NCBI GenBank assembly: GCA_964611385.1
Contig: CAZSXS010000043.1
Span: 1 to 30,973, forward strand
Length of the DNA stretch: 30,973 bases
Origin: CAZSXS01 sp964611385
GTDB taxonomy: Bacteria > Bacillota > Clostridia > Lachnospirales > CAYPQA01
Reading direction: 5' to 3'
Shown here: positions 1 to 8,683 of the stretch, in pieces
How the letters are laid out: every line of letters begins with the position of its first letter
How positions within the stretch are numbered: position 1 is the stretch's first letter
Notes under the pieces: generated by a model
Databases searched by the model: none
Told to the model about the DNA's origin: nothing
What the model saw: only the letters and a program-made list of their open reading frames with translations
Translations under genes and position numbers: made by a program

Positions 1-1
1 T

Positions 2-385
2 ATTCTAATATCAGAGAAGCTATTTTACACCATTTTCAATAGAAAGCACTATATTTGCGGAAGCCTGATTTTCTTCACTCTGTTTTTAATACAAGCATCT
101 TTCGCCTTTTTTACAACTGAGGGGCTTGATTTTATGAATATACTGACATACGGCGGGCGGGATCACGGCCGTTATCCCTATTCAATATATGGCAAGGAAG
201 TTTTGAGATTTCTTACATTCGTAATCCCTCTTGCCTTATTTCAATATTATCCCTTATTGTATCTGCTGGATATGGAGCAGAGCGCATTTTATATGCTCAC
301 ACCGTTGTTTGGCTTGTTAATCATGATTCCCGGTTATGCCTTTTTTCAGTTTGGATTGAGGCGATATAAGTCAACGGGCTCGTAA
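2..385 (+). CDS. ABC-2 type transporter permease, C-terminal part (5' end outside window)
   Basis: The reading frame is already open at base 2, so this is the 3' part of a gene that starts upstream; the ATG at 134 is internal. The visible 127 residues hold three hydrophobic stretches (around CGSLIFFTLFLIQASFAFFT, LTFVIPLALFQYYPLLYLL, and MLTPLFGLLIMIPGYAFF). The segments TTEGLDFMN, GGRDHGRYP and the terminal FGLRRYKSTGS are typical of the ABC-2 family permeases formerly called DUF990. These work with a cytoplasmic ATPase as an export-type ABC transporter of usually unknown substrate. The family call is from remembered motifs; the substrate cannot be inferred. It converges on dnaE and is separated from it by a hairpin terminator. 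Confidence 0.75.
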   Translation: MLISEKLFYTIFNRKHYICGSLIFFTLFLIQASFAFFTTEGLDFMNILTYGGRDHGRYPYSIYGKEVLRFLTFVIPLALFQYYPLLYLLDMEQSAFYMLTPLFGLLIMIPGYAFFQFGLRRYKSTGS

Positions 386-481
386 GATTATTTAACGTTC
401 ATTCTGGTGCATTCACTTTTTGTACAACGTGATTTATCATTAGAGCAACACCTTTTTACTTTTTGAGTTATATCAAAGAGC

Positions 482-528
482 AAAACCTTTGGGATGGAAA
501 ACATATCTTCCTTCCCAAAGGTTTTTTT
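482..528 (+). terminator. Rho-independent terminator between the ABC-2 permease gene and dnaE
   Basis: Arms at 482-498 and 509-525 pair over 17 bp with one mismatch (AAAACCTTTGGG against CCCAAAGGTTTT), with a run of seven T at the 3' side on the plus strand. It serves the upstream permease transcript. It also lies just past the dnaE stop on the other strand, where the T tract is weaker. Confidence 0.85.
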
Positions 529-3500
529 ATTTACGAATAACGACTGCTTCTTCTCCCAGTAGCTCTTTTAGGCTTTTGATCAGCTCTTGGTTTGGTTCCA
601 CCCAAAAGTAATCCTTCATTTTTGTCAAAAGATTCTTGCTGCGGTCAACCAAGTAGACAGGGGTGCTTCCCCTGTGGCGTGTCAGGATTTCTGTTAGCCT
701 GTGAGGCTCCAGGGCCTTGCCTTCTAGGTTGAGCCATAAGCCTGTGCGAGCTTTAGCAGAGTCTCTGCTAGGAGTCGAACTTGGGCCTTGGCTTTGGACT
801 TGATTTTGCATGGAACTTGAGCTCGGCCTTTCACTTTGCGTATGGTCCGATCTTTGAATTGCGTTTTGACTTTGCTGAGGACTAGGCTCTGATGGGCGGC
901 CTGGTGGTTTATTGGAAGCTTGGGCTGAATTGGTTGCACTTGCGGGCTGTTGTTCAGCTTGTGTTAGCTCCACCTTAAAGACCCGGTCGGCGATGAGCTT
1001 TCCGTCCTCCTCTTCCTTCATGTCTACTTTTCCTCTTACGCAGATCACCATGTCTTTTGCAAGCCAGGTACAGAGCTGGTAGACAGTGGGAAAGACGATT
1101 ACTTCAATGCTCCCCAGAAAATCTTCCACCTTTAAAAAAGTCATGGCCTTGTTGCTCTTGGTGTACTTGACTGATTTTTCTACCACCAAGCCTCCGATAC
1201 AGACCTCGCTTCCATCCCGCAGCTTTGGTTCTTCCTCTGGGTTAAAGGCAAAGTCCAGGCTGGAGGCGGTAACCTGAGCTTGTAGTGCCTTCTTGTAGGG
1301 TTCCAGGGGATGACCGCTTAAGTATATGCCAGTCAGGGCCTTTTCCAAGGCCAGAAGCTCTGAAAATTCCCTTTCTTCAATGTGCGGTAGCTCGTCCTTA
1401 TGCACATCCATCTCAAAGCCTATATCTAATAGACTCATCTGCCCAGAGAGGGTATTTCGCTTGCTTTGAGCCGTACCGCTGATCAGGTTCTCATAAACGG
1501 CTAAGTACTGGCTCCTTTTCCCTCCCAAGCCGTCAAAGGCTCCGACACAAATCAAGCTTTCGATACACCGTTTGTTGATGTCTTGGGTTCTCTCATTGGT
1601 CATGATTCGGTTGACAAACTCTGCTAGAGAGGTAAACTTGCCATTCTTTCGCTCGTTCACCAGAGCAGCTACAGTGTTTCTGGATACGTTCTTAACCGCC
1701 AACAGCCCAAAGCGGATACTTGCCTTTCCCTCACTTTGTTCTACGGTAAAATGCCCGAAGCTGTCGTTTATGCTGGGGGGCAGGAGCGGAATGTTCATGC
1801 GCTTGCATTCTTCTATATAGTCAGCAATCTTCCCACCCCAACCCATGACAGAACTGAGCAGGGCCGCCATAAAGGGCACAGGATAATAGGTCTTAAGCCA
1901 GGCAGTTTGATAGCCGATCATGGCATAGGCGGCGGCGTGGGATTTGTTAAAGGCGTACTTGGCAAAGTCCGTCATTTCATCAAAGATTTTTTCGGCAGAG
2001 GCCTGGTCAATGCCTCTCTGAATGCAGCCTGGAACTTCTCCTCCATCGCCATAGATAAAATTCTTCCGTTCTTTTTCCATGACGGAAGATTTTTTTTTGG
2101 ACATAGCGCGGCGAACCAGATCACTACGAGCCAGGCTATAACCGGCCAAGTCCCGAGTGATTTGCATCACCTGCTCTTGATACACGATACAACCATAGGT
2201 TTTGTTTAAAATGGGTTCCAGGGACGGATGGGTATAGCTAATTAAATCTTTGTTGTGTCGCCCCTTGATGTACTTGGGAATAAAATCCATAGGCCCCGGC
2301 CGGAACAGAGAGATACCTGCAATAATATCCTCTAGGCATACCGGCTTAAGCTCCTTCATAAAGCTAGTCATGCCTGCGCTTTCCAACTGAAAGACACCCT
2401 TGGTATGTCCTAGGGAAATCAGCTCATAAACCCTGGGATCAGCATAATCCAATGACTCTAGGCTGAAGCTTGTTTGTATGTTTGCGGCTTCTTGGGCAGA
2501 GGCCTGTAAGGATACTTGTGTAGACTCTTGCGTAGATACCTGTAAAGGCACCTGTGTCCGACGAATTTCTTTTACCGCATCCTCAATAACTGTAAGGGTA
2601 CGCAGTCCCAAAAAGTCCATTTTCAGCAATCCCAATTCCTCAATGGTCGTCATAGGAAATTGAGTGGTAATAATGCCCTCGTTTCGGTTCAGAGGAACGT
2701 ATTCCTGAATGGGCTTGTCACAGATCACCACTCCAGCGGCATGGGTGGACGCATGGCGAGGAAGACCCTCCAGCTTGACAGCCATATCCAACAGCTCCCG
2801 AATGTCAGGATCGTCCTCGTATTCCTTTTGCAAGTCCGGATTCAGCTCCATAGCAGTTTTAATGGTAATTCCGATCTGGTAAGGAACCTGCTTTGCAATC
2901 TTGTCTACCAGTCCGTAAGGCAAGGCCAAGGCTCGCCCTACGTCTCGAATGGCAGCCCGGGCGGCCATGGTACCAAAGGTGATGATCTGAGCCACATGGT
3001 CTGCACCATATTTTTGATTGACGTAATCAATGACTTCCTGTCGCCGCTCATAGCAAAAATCAATGTCAAAATCCGGCATGGAAACCCGTTCAGGGTTTAA
3101 AAAGCGTTCAAAGATCAGTTCATATTTGATGGGATCCACATCCGTGATATAAAGCGTATAAGCCGCTAAACTGCCTGCTCCTGATCCCCGTCCTGGACCC
3201 ACAGGGATTTGATGATCTCGGGCAAACTTGATAAAGTCCCACACCACCAAGAAGTAATGCACAAAGCCCATGCTGTTAATGACCGCAAGCTCATACTCCA
3301 GGCGGGCAAGATGCGCCTCCGTTACAGGCTGATACCGATTTTTCAGACCCTCCAGGCAGAGGGTTTTTAAAAAAATAAAGGCATCTTCCCCTGCCTTTAA
3401 TTGGTATTTCGGTAGCTTATATTCATGAAACGTAAACTGTACCTGGCAGCGGTCCGCAATCCGGCGGGTATTTTGGATCGCTTCCGGCACATATTTAAAG

Positions 3501-4258
3501 GCAAGGTTCATTTCCTCTGGAGACTTCAAATAATACTGCCTGTCGTGGTAAATCATCCTGTCTTCATCGTGAATGGTCTTGTTTGTCTGAATACAAACCA
3601 AAACACCATGGGCTTCCGCATCCTCTTTTTGGATGTAGTGAACATCATTACTGCACACAAGGGGGATTCCCAATTCCCCAGCCAGTTGAATCAGACCGGG
3701 GTTCACTTTTTCTTCGTCCTCCAGGCCATGAGCTTGAAGCTCCAGAAAGAAATTCCCCTTGCCCAAGGCGTCTTCATAGGCCTGGGCTATTTTTCTTGCC
3801 TGTGCATAAGACAAATCTAGCAAAGCACTGGAAACTTCTCCAGAAAGGCAAGCACTCAGCCCAATAAGTCCTTTCCCGTACTGCTTCAACAGGTTTAAAT
3901 CAATCCTAGGCTTATAATAAAAGCCGTCCGTAAAGCCAAGACTGACCAATTTAATTAGATTGGAATAGCCGCTTTGATTTTCGGCCAATAGGATGAGGTG
4001 ATAATAATTGTTTTCACGGGCTTGATGATTTTTGGTGATGTAAACCTCGCAGCCGATGATGGGCTTTATGCCCTGCTCCAAGGCTTCTTTATAAAAATCA
4101 ATCACACCAAACATAGCCCCATGGTCGGTAATCGCCAGACTATCCATGCCCAGTTCTTTCGCCCTGGCAAGTAAGTCCTTGATTTTCGCTAGACCGTCCA
4201 AGAGGCTGTATTCAGTGTGAACGTGTAGGTGTGTAAAGTCATATTTTTGTTCAGCCAT
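527..4258 (-). CDS. dnaE: DNA polymerase III subunit alpha (DnaE)
   Basis: Replicative DNA polymerase of family C. The N-terminal PHP domain (about 5-215) keeps metal-ligand-like residues in LHVHTEYS (H11, H13), TDHG (D45, H46), SGE (E141) and NDVH (D205, H207), so it may be catalytically competent. The polymerase active site is visible as PDFDIDF (D398, D400) and KMDFLGLRTLT (D548). A helix-hairpin-helix region lies at about 825-915 and an OB fold at about 1015-1100. Two Q/S/T-rich insertions stand out: about 569-597, directly after the third catalytic Asp region, and about 1100-1172, between the OB fold and the C-terminal domain. They make the protein (1243 aa) longer than the usual 1150-1180. 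The ATG is preceded by TGGAG about 6 nt upstream. The start and full length look intact. Confidence 0.97.
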   Translation of the reverse strand: MAEQKYDFTHLHVHTEYSLLDGLAKIKDLLARAKELGMDSLAITDHGAMFGVIDFYKEALEQGIKPIIGCEVYITKNHQARENNYYHLILLAENQSGYSNLIKLVSLGFTDGFYYKPRIDLNLLKQYGKGLIGLSACLSGEVSSALLDLSYAQARKIAQAYEDALGKGNFFLELQAHGLEDEEKVNPGLIQLAGELGIPLVCSNDVHYIQKEDAEAHGVLVCIQTNKTIHDEDRMIYHDRQYYLKSPEEMNLAFKYVPEAIQNTRRIADRCQVQFTFHEYKLPKYQLKAGEDAFIFLKTLCLEGLKNRYQPVTEAHLARLEYELAVINSMGFVHYFLVVWDFIKFARDHQIPVGPGRGSGAGSLAAYTLYITDVDPIKYELIFERFLNPERVSMPDFDIDFCYERRQEVIDYVNQKYGADHVAQIITFGTMAARAAIRDVGRALALPYGLVDKIAKQVPYQIGITIKTAMELNPDLQKEYEDDPDIRELLDMAVKLEGLPRHASTHAAGVVICDKPIQEYVPLNRNEGIITTQFPMTTIEELGLLKMDFLGLRTLTVIEDAVKEIRRTQVPLQVSTQESTQVSLQASAQEAANIQTSFSLESLDYADPRVYELISLGHTKGVFQLESAGMTSFMKELKPVCLEDIIAGISLFRPGPMDFIPKYIKGRHNKDLISYTHPSLEPILNKTYGCIVYQEQVMQITRDLAGYSLARSDLVRRAMSKKKSSVMEKERKNFIYGDGGEVPGCIQRGIDQASAEKIFDEMTDFAKYAFNKSHAAAYAMIGYQTAWLKTYYPVPFMAALLSSVMGWGGKIADYIEECKRMNIPLLPPSINDSFGHFTVEQSEGKASIRFGLLAVKNVSRNTVAALVNERKNGKFTSLAEFVNRIMTNERTQDINKRCIESLICVGAFDGLGGKRSQYLAVYENLISGTAQSKRNTLSGQMSLLDIGFEMDVHKDELPHIEEREFSELLALEKALTGIYLSGHPLEPYKKALQAQVTASSLDFAFNPEEEPKLRDGSEVCIGGLVVEKSVKYTKSNKAMTFLKVEDFLGSIEVIVFPTVYQLCTWLAKDMVICVRGKVDMKEEEDGKLIADRVFKVELTQAEQQPASATNSAQASNKPPGRPSEPSPQQSQNAIQRSDHTQSERPSSSSMQNQVQSQGPSSTPSRDSAKARTGLWLNLEGKALEPHRLTEILTRHRGSTPVYLVDRSKNLLTKMKDYFWVEPNQELIKSLKELLGEEAVVIRK

Positions 4259-4306
4259 ATATTCTCCATTATTCTATATGGGATTTCGACCAGTCCTTGG
4301 CTGCCT

Positions 4307-4732
4307 CTATGCAAATAAGTCACTTTCTGATATGCCTAAGATCTCTGCGATCTTTTGGGGTTCGATTCCATGTTCAAGCATTTTTTGAGCGCTTTGTTTT
4401 AAACCTTGTTTTAGACCTTGTTGTAGACCTTCTCTTAAACCCTGTTCTTTCATAACAATCATATTGTTTTCTAGGTCACTTTCCCACATCCGACGGCTTC
4501 TGAAGTGTGCTCGCTCTTTTTCATCCTGACTAACGCTCATCAATAATGTGTTTGCCGTACGAATCCCTCCTTGTGATTTCAGTATTTCTTGCAACTTATC
4601 ACTATATTTTTCATTGTCTGCATACCTAAAAAAGATTGACCATTTCTCTATGAGCGACATTTCAGCCACAGATTTTTTGATGATATTCTCTAGCTTTGAT
4701 AAATTCTCATACCGTTGACATCTTAGCAGTCT
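4307..4732 (-). pseudogene. Truncated Rpn / PD-(D/E)XK nuclease family transposase remnant (C-terminal part)
   Basis: The last 120 codons carry the hallmark tail of Rpn-family (recombination-promoting nuclease) proteins: EKWSIFFRYADN, LMSVSQDEKERAHFRSRRMW, and an EQGLREGLQQGLKQGL repeat leading to EILGISESDLFA. A GTG lies at 4669, but it has no ribosome binding site. The same frame stays open and protein-like further upstream (RYENLSKLENIIKKSVAEMS) until a TAA at 4733-4735 inside the 3' end of the amylase gene. The N-terminal nuclease domain is therefore missing and the gene looks cut off at the amylase border. I infer a decayed fragment of a mobile-type gene. The amylase reading frame itself is not damaged. 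Confidence 0.75.
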
Positions 4733-6882
4733 TTATTCATGAGGCCCTTCAGCACCATGCCCGAATACCCATCCATAGTAAGCATTGCAAGCCCATTTTC
4801 CACTGGAACCTTTTCTGCTGCATGGATGCTCGTGCTGCCACAGGGTTTTAAATCCAGATATACCTTAAATCCATCCATCGAAGAGGAGATAACCCTAGCC
4901 ATGGGTGTATCCAGGAGATCTATACGCCATACCGGAATGCTTACGGAGACTTCATTAGGATTATTATTCAAGATCACGACGAAGTGCTCTGCTTCATCCC
5001 ATCTAGCGAAGGCAAGAAGGCCATGTTCCAGAACCAAAAATTCAGTAGAACCTGTTCGAAGAGCAGAGTGCGTTTTTCGCAAGTCAATGAGGGCTTTGTG
5101 AAAGGCAATGAGCGTTTTGTTTTCCTGTCCCCAGGGGTAGCTGCGGCGGTTGTCTGGATCTGTCCAGCCGAATACGCCCGCTTCATCTCCGTAGTAAACC
5201 GTTGGAGCCCCAATCCAAGTCATTTGAAAAAGAATCCCCTCCATCATAATACCCAGGTTGAGATTTTCCCCGGCGGCCTCAGAGCCTTTGGTGTGCAAGC
5301 GGCCTACGGTCATGTTCGTGCGGGTTAGGAAGCGCGAGTGGTCATGGTTTGAAAGCTGATTCATAGAGGTTTGCTGAGATTGAATGCTCATTCTGTTTCG
5401 GTGATAAAGCATGGCTGCTCGGAAGGCTTGGGCATTGGACAGCAATTCACCTTTAAAGTCCTCACTGTGCTTTTCCATGCCTGTCAAGAACCAGGTGATA
5501 GGCTCCATAAAAGCGTCATAATTCATAATCGTGTCCCACTGATCCCCTTGCAGCCAGTCTTGGGGGTCGCCGTAGTGCTCGGCCAAAATAATTGCATCGG
5601 GCTTGGCCTCTTTGACAGCCTTTCGAAAGCTCTTCCAAAACTTATGATTAAACTCCTTGCTATAGCCCAGGTCCGCTGCAACGTCCAGACGCCATCCATC
5701 TGCGTTGAAGGGCGGGGAGACCCATTTTTGCGCAATCTTCATCATGTAGTCAAAAAGCTGGGGAGAATCCTCATAATTCAGCTTGGGGTGATTATCATGC
5801 CCCCACCAGCAGTCATAAGCAAAATTATCCGGCCAAAAGTTGCCATTCCAAAAGAAAAAGCTATTGTAAGGACTGCTTTCAGAAGTATAGGCGCCCTTGG
5901 GATAGCCGTTCTTTTCATAAAACCCTTCCCGATCCAACCACTTATTAAAAGCCCCACAATGATTAAAGACTCCATCTAAGATGACCTTGATGCCATTTTG
6001 ATGAGCTAAGTCGATTAGCTTTGCTAGGAGAGCATTACTGGCCTCCAAGTTTTCTTTGGCTGTGGTTCTTTTCATATACTTCGTTGCGTGGGTATTTTTG
6101 AAGTTCTCAAAGTAAAGCGGATCTCCGCCGTCGGTGACGATCTCTCCAATATGAGGATCCACATAGTCATAGTCCTGAATATCGTATTTATGATTGCTGG
6201 GAGATACAAAGATAGGATTGAGGTAGATGGCCTGCACACCCAAATCCTTCAAGTAAGCCAGTTTATCCATAACCCCTTTCAAGTCGCCGCCATAAAAATT
6301 ACAGATATCATCAGTAGCGGGTTCTGCATACCAGTTTTCGACCTTCTTAGCAGCCCGTCCCAGGTAAGCGTATTCGTTTTGAACCACGTCATTAGACGGA
6401 TCCCCGTTATAAAAGCGGTCAACATAAATTTGATACATAACCGCACCCTTAGCCCAATCGGGAGTTTTGAAGTCAGCGATCAGATGAAAATGGAAATTAG
6501 GATCAGGGTTTTGCGAAACCCCTTTTTTATTATAAAAATAAGTCCGGTCGTTTTTGGTGATACAAAAATAATAGTGTAACTGCGCCGCAATTTCCGTTTC
6601 AGCGTAATAATAGTCAAACAAGACAGAGCCTTGGTCCTCTTCCTTTTTCATGGCAACCAGTGTTTCTTTTGTAGGCTCAGCAAGTAAAAGGGTGACACTA
6701 TCCACATTATTTTTAGCCGTGCGAAGCCTGATACGAAGGCGCTCGCCGGACAGGGGTTCATTATTGGAAACAAACAATTTGGTTTCGTCACTGAAGACGG
6801 CTTCCATATTTAAGAAGTCAAATTTGACCCGTGAGTACAAACGAATCCTCTCCAGTTTACTTAAATAATTAATCGGAATCAT
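4723..6882 (-). CDS. GH13 alpha-glycosidase (alpha-amylase / neopullulanase / cyclomaltodextrinase type)
   Basis: Cytoplasmic glycoside hydrolase of about 719 aa acting on alpha-glucans or maltodextrins; there is no signal peptide. An N-terminal beta-sandwich-like domain (to about 140) precedes the (beta/alpha)8 barrel. The four GH13 regions are visible: DGVFNHCG (D303), GWRLDVAADLG (nucleophile D400), ILAEHYGD (acid/base E435) and LSNHDHSRF (D514). The long open frame could start at a TTG at 6954. I choose the ATG at 6882 because AAAGGAAG lies about 6 nt upstream, and because a promoter and an operator-like palindrome fall inside the extra 24 codons. Exact specificity (amylase, neopullulanase or cyclomaltodextrinase) is not determined. 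It is divergent from gdhA. Confidence 0.9.
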   Translation of the reverse strand: MIPINYLSKLERIRLYSRVKFDFLNMEAVFSDETKLFVSNNEPLSGERLRIRLRTAKNNVDSVTLLLAEPTKETLVAMKKEEDQGSVLFDYYYAETEIAAQLHYYFCITKNDRTYFYNKKGVSQNPDPNFHFHLIADFKTPDWAKGAVMYQIYVDRFYNGDPSNDVVQNEYAYLGRAAKKVENWYAEPATDDICNFYGGDLKGVMDKLAYLKDLGVQAIYLNPIFVSPSNHKYDIQDYDYVDPHIGEIVTDGGDPLYFENFKNTHATKYMKRTTAKENLEASNALLAKLIDLAHQNGIKVILDGVFNHCGAFNKWLDREGFYEKNGYPKGAYTSESSPYNSFFFWNGNFWPDNFAYDCWWGHDNHPKLNYEDSPQLFDYMMKIAQKWVSPPFNADGWRLDVAADLGYSKEFNHKFWKSFRKAVKEAKPDAIILAEHYGDPQDWLQGDQWDTIMNYDAFMEPITWFLTGMEKHSEDFKGELLSNAQAFRAAMLYHRNRMSIQSQQTSMNQLSNHDHSRFLTRTNMTVGRLHTKGSEAAGENLNLGIMMEGILFQMTWIGAPTVYYGDEAGVFGWTDPDNRRSYPWGQENKTLIAFHKALIDLRKTHSALRTGSTEFLVLEHGLLAFARWDEAEHFVVILNNNPNEVSVSIPVWRIDLLDTPMARVISSSMDGFKVYLDLKPCGSTSIHAAEKVPVENGLAMLTMDGYSGMVLKGLMNKDC

Positions 6883-6928
6883 TCTTGCTTCCTTTCCAAA
6901 ACATACTACAAGATTATGCTCAGCCTCT

Positions 6929-6938
6929 AAAACGTTTT
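6929..6938 (-). promoter_or_regulatory. LacI-family-like operator palindrome upstream of the GH13 gene
   Basis: AAAACGTTTT is a perfect 10-bp palindrome with a central CG, the form used by many LacI-family sugar regulators (MalR/CcpA-like sites). It lies about 47 nt upstream of the chosen ATG and about 20 nt downstream of the predicted transcription start, a road-block position. This fits repression of a maltodextrin enzyme. It departs from the full CcpA cre consensus at the outer positions, so the regulator is unassigned. Confidence 0.5.
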
Positions 6939-6963
6939 CTAAGCCTTCCTTCAATCTTGATTA

Positions 6964-6993
6964 ATTCTATTTTTTTGTGCGGCGGCTTTGCAA
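6964..6993 (-). promoter_or_regulatory. Predicted sigma-A promoter of the GH13 gene
   Basis: On the minus strand the -35 is TTGCAA (6988-6993), the spacer 18 bp, and the -10 TAGAAT (6964-6969). The -35 lies inside the palindrome CTTTGCAAAG (6986-6995). The predicted start near 6957 would make the upstream TTG nearly leaderless, which supports the ATG at 6882. Confidence 0.5.
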
Positions 6994-7031
6994 AGTTAAA
7001 CGTGACTGAGTATATTAACAAAAAAATGTTG

Positions 7032-7060
7032 TTGACCTTTGTGCAAAATTATGCTTTAAT
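7032..7060 (+). promoter_or_regulatory. Predicted sigma-A promoter of gdhA
   Basis: TTGACC (7032-7037), 17-bp spacer, TTTAAT (7055-7060). It is followed by AGGGAGG about 7 nt before the gdhA ATG, giving a very short leader of about 22 nt. Confidence 0.7.
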
Positions 7061-7089
7061 ATTCCAAATTTTTTAGGGAGGTAATTCAT

Positions 7090-8421
7090 ATGAGTATTAC
7101 GCAAAAGTATCTGGATATTGTTAAAAAAAGGAATCCAAACGAGCCGGAATTCCATCAGGCAGTTGAGGAAGTATTAGAATCTTTGGAGCCTGTGCTTCAA
7201 AAAAATCCCCAATTCGTCGAGGCTGGAATTATTGACAGGCTTCTTGAGCCTGAGCGGCAAATTATGTTTAGAATTCCTTGGGTTGACGATTCAGGTAAGG
7301 TACAAGTAAACAGAGGCTTCCGTGTACAATTCAACAGCGCCATTGGACCCTACAAGGGCGGCTTACGCTTTCATCCTTCCGTAAATTTGGGCATCATTAA
7401 GTTCCTGGGCTTCGAGCAGACCTTCAAAAACGCCTTGACAACTCTGCCCATCGGCGGTGGTAAGGGCGGTTCCGACTTTGATCCAAAAGGAAAGTCTGAC
7501 AACGAGATTATGCGCTTCTGCCAAAGTCTGATGACAGAGCTCATCAAGCACATCGGTGCAGACACAGACGTTCCAGCCGGTGACATTGGTGTAGGCGGTC
7601 GTGAGATCGGTTTCCTGTACGGACAATACAGACGGATGGCCAACCGCTTTGACGGCGTACTGACCGGAAAAGGCATCGGTTGGGGCGGATCATTAGCCAG
7701 AACGGAAGCAACAGGATTCGGATTGATTTACTTCCTTAGAGAAATGTTAAAGGCCAACGGGCTTGAGCTTAAGGGCAAGACCTGTGTCGTATCCGGCTCA
7801 GGAAACGTAGCCATTTACGCCATTCAAAAGGCACAGGAATACGGTGCAAATGTGATTGCCTGCTCCGACTCTAATGGCTATGTGATTGACAAGGACGGAA
7901 TTGACCTAGCCTTAGTTAAGCAAATCAAAGAAGTAGAGCGCAAGAGAATCAGCGAATACGCTTTGAGAAAGCCAACAGCGCAATACGTGGACGGCGGCTG
8001 CGTATGGGATGTACCCTGTGAAATCGCTCTGCCCTGTTCAACACAGAACGACATTGACTTAGAAAAAGCAAAGACACTGGTCAAGAACGGCTGCATAGCC
8101 ACTGCAGAGGGTGCAAACATGCCCACCACCAACGAGGCGATCAAGTATTTACTTCAAAACAAGGTACTTGTCGGCCCAGCAAAAGCAGCTAACGCTGGAG
8201 GCGTAGCCACATCGGCACTTGAAATGGCACAAAACAGCATGAGGCTCGAATGGACCTTTGCTGAAGTAGACGCCAAGCTTGACTCCATCATGACTAACAT
8301 ATTCAAGGCCTGCGATGTATACTCCAAAGAGTACGGCATGGAAGGCAACTACGTTGCCGGTGCCAACATTGCCGGTTTCATGAAAGTAGCCAAAGCCATG
8401 CTGGCTCAGGGTGTGATTTAA
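7090..8421 (+). CDS. gdhA: Glutamate dehydrogenase, hexameric (probably NADP-dependent)
   Basis: Interconverts glutamate with 2-oxoglutarate and ammonia. The 443-aa length and colinear motifs match hexameric bacterial GDH: GPYKGGLRFHPSV (K89), FLGFEQTFKNAL (K113), GGGKGGSDFDP (catalytic K125), VPAGDIGVGGREIG (D165), and the Rossmann motif VSGSGNVAIYA in the second domain. The ATG is preceded by AGGGAGG and a good sigma-A promoter. It is transcribed alone: downstream come long palindrome A (8431-8497) and then a classical terminator (8616-8654). Assignment to the NADP form rests on overall similarity; cofactor use cannot be read securely from the sequence alone. Confidence 0.95.
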   Translation: MSITQKYLDIVKKRNPNEPEFHQAVEEVLESLEPVLQKNPQFVEAGIIDRLLEPERQIMFRIPWVDDSGKVQVNRGFRVQFNSAIGPYKGGLRFHPSVNLGIIKFLGFEQTFKNALTTLPIGGGKGGSDFDPKGKSDNEIMRFCQSLMTELIKHIGADTDVPAGDIGVGGREIGFLYGQYRRMANRFDGVLTGKGIGWGGSLARTEATGFGLIYFLREMLKANGLELKGKTCVVSGSGNVAIYAIQKAQEYGANVIACSDSNGYVIDKDGIDLALVKQIKEVERKRISEYALRKPTAQYVDGGCVWDVPCEIALPCSTQNDIDLEKAKTLVKNGCIATAEGANMPTTNEAIKYLLQNKVLVGPAKAANAGGVATSALEMAQNSMRLEWTFAEVDAKLDSIMTNIFKACDVYSKEYGMEGNYVAGANIAGFMKVAKAMLAQGVI

Positions 8422-8430
8422 GGGAAAAAC

Positions 8431-8534
8431 CTTGGGGGGAGGAGGGGAAAAACTTTTTTCAAACGGCGAAAAAAGTTTTTCCCCTCCTCCCCCCAAGCCC
8501 CTCTCCTCCCCTTTTCAAAAAAGCCGGACATGGG
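8431..8534 (+). repeat. Palindromic element A (gene-3' palindrome family)
   Basis: A perfect inverted repeat with 30-bp arms (8431-8460 and 8468-8497) and a 7-nt loop AAACGGC begins 9 nt after the gdhA stop. The arms are G-rich then A/T-rich, with inner part AAAAACTTTTTTC. They are followed by a C/T-rich stretch and the conserved tail TTTTCAAAAAAGCCGG. Elements B and C have the same order and the same orientation relative to the gene they follow. It may act as a terminator or 3' stabiliser, or be a REP/MITE-like repeat. Confidence 0.85.
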
Positions 8535-8615
8535 TGGTTCAGGTATGGAGGGCTGTACTTTTTAGATGCCTTGATTTTATTTCTAGAATTTCTAGATATA
8601 GTATTCGTTTTTTTG

Positions 8616-8654
8616 TCCCTTTTAATTCCCTATGGAGTTAGAAGGGATTTTTTT
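8616..8654 (+). terminator. Rho-independent terminator downstream of gdhA
   Basis: Arms 8616-8629 and 8634-8647 (TCCCTTTTAATTCC against GGAGTTAGAAGGGA, two wobble-type mismatches), a 4-nt loop, then seven T. It is oriented for plus-strand transcripts from gdhA. Confidence 0.75.
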
Positions 8655-8683
8655 GTCAAAGAGAAGGCTTATGGTCTATCGTT

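Noticed and set aside
8436..8450. G-quadruplex in the G-rich arm of element A
   Set aside because: The perfect 30-bp hairpin would be far more stable, and the G runs are paired; kept only as a remote possibility.
8578..8598. TCTAGAATTTCTAGA repeat as an operator
   Set aside because: It lies between two terminator-like hairpins with no promoter next to it, and TCTAGA pairs in A/T-rich DNA are common.
8432..8641. Open frames on both strands across the G/C-rich palindrome (encoding GGGGEKLF and SPPPPK stretches)
   Set aside because: They are translations of the inverted repeat itself, with no start signals.
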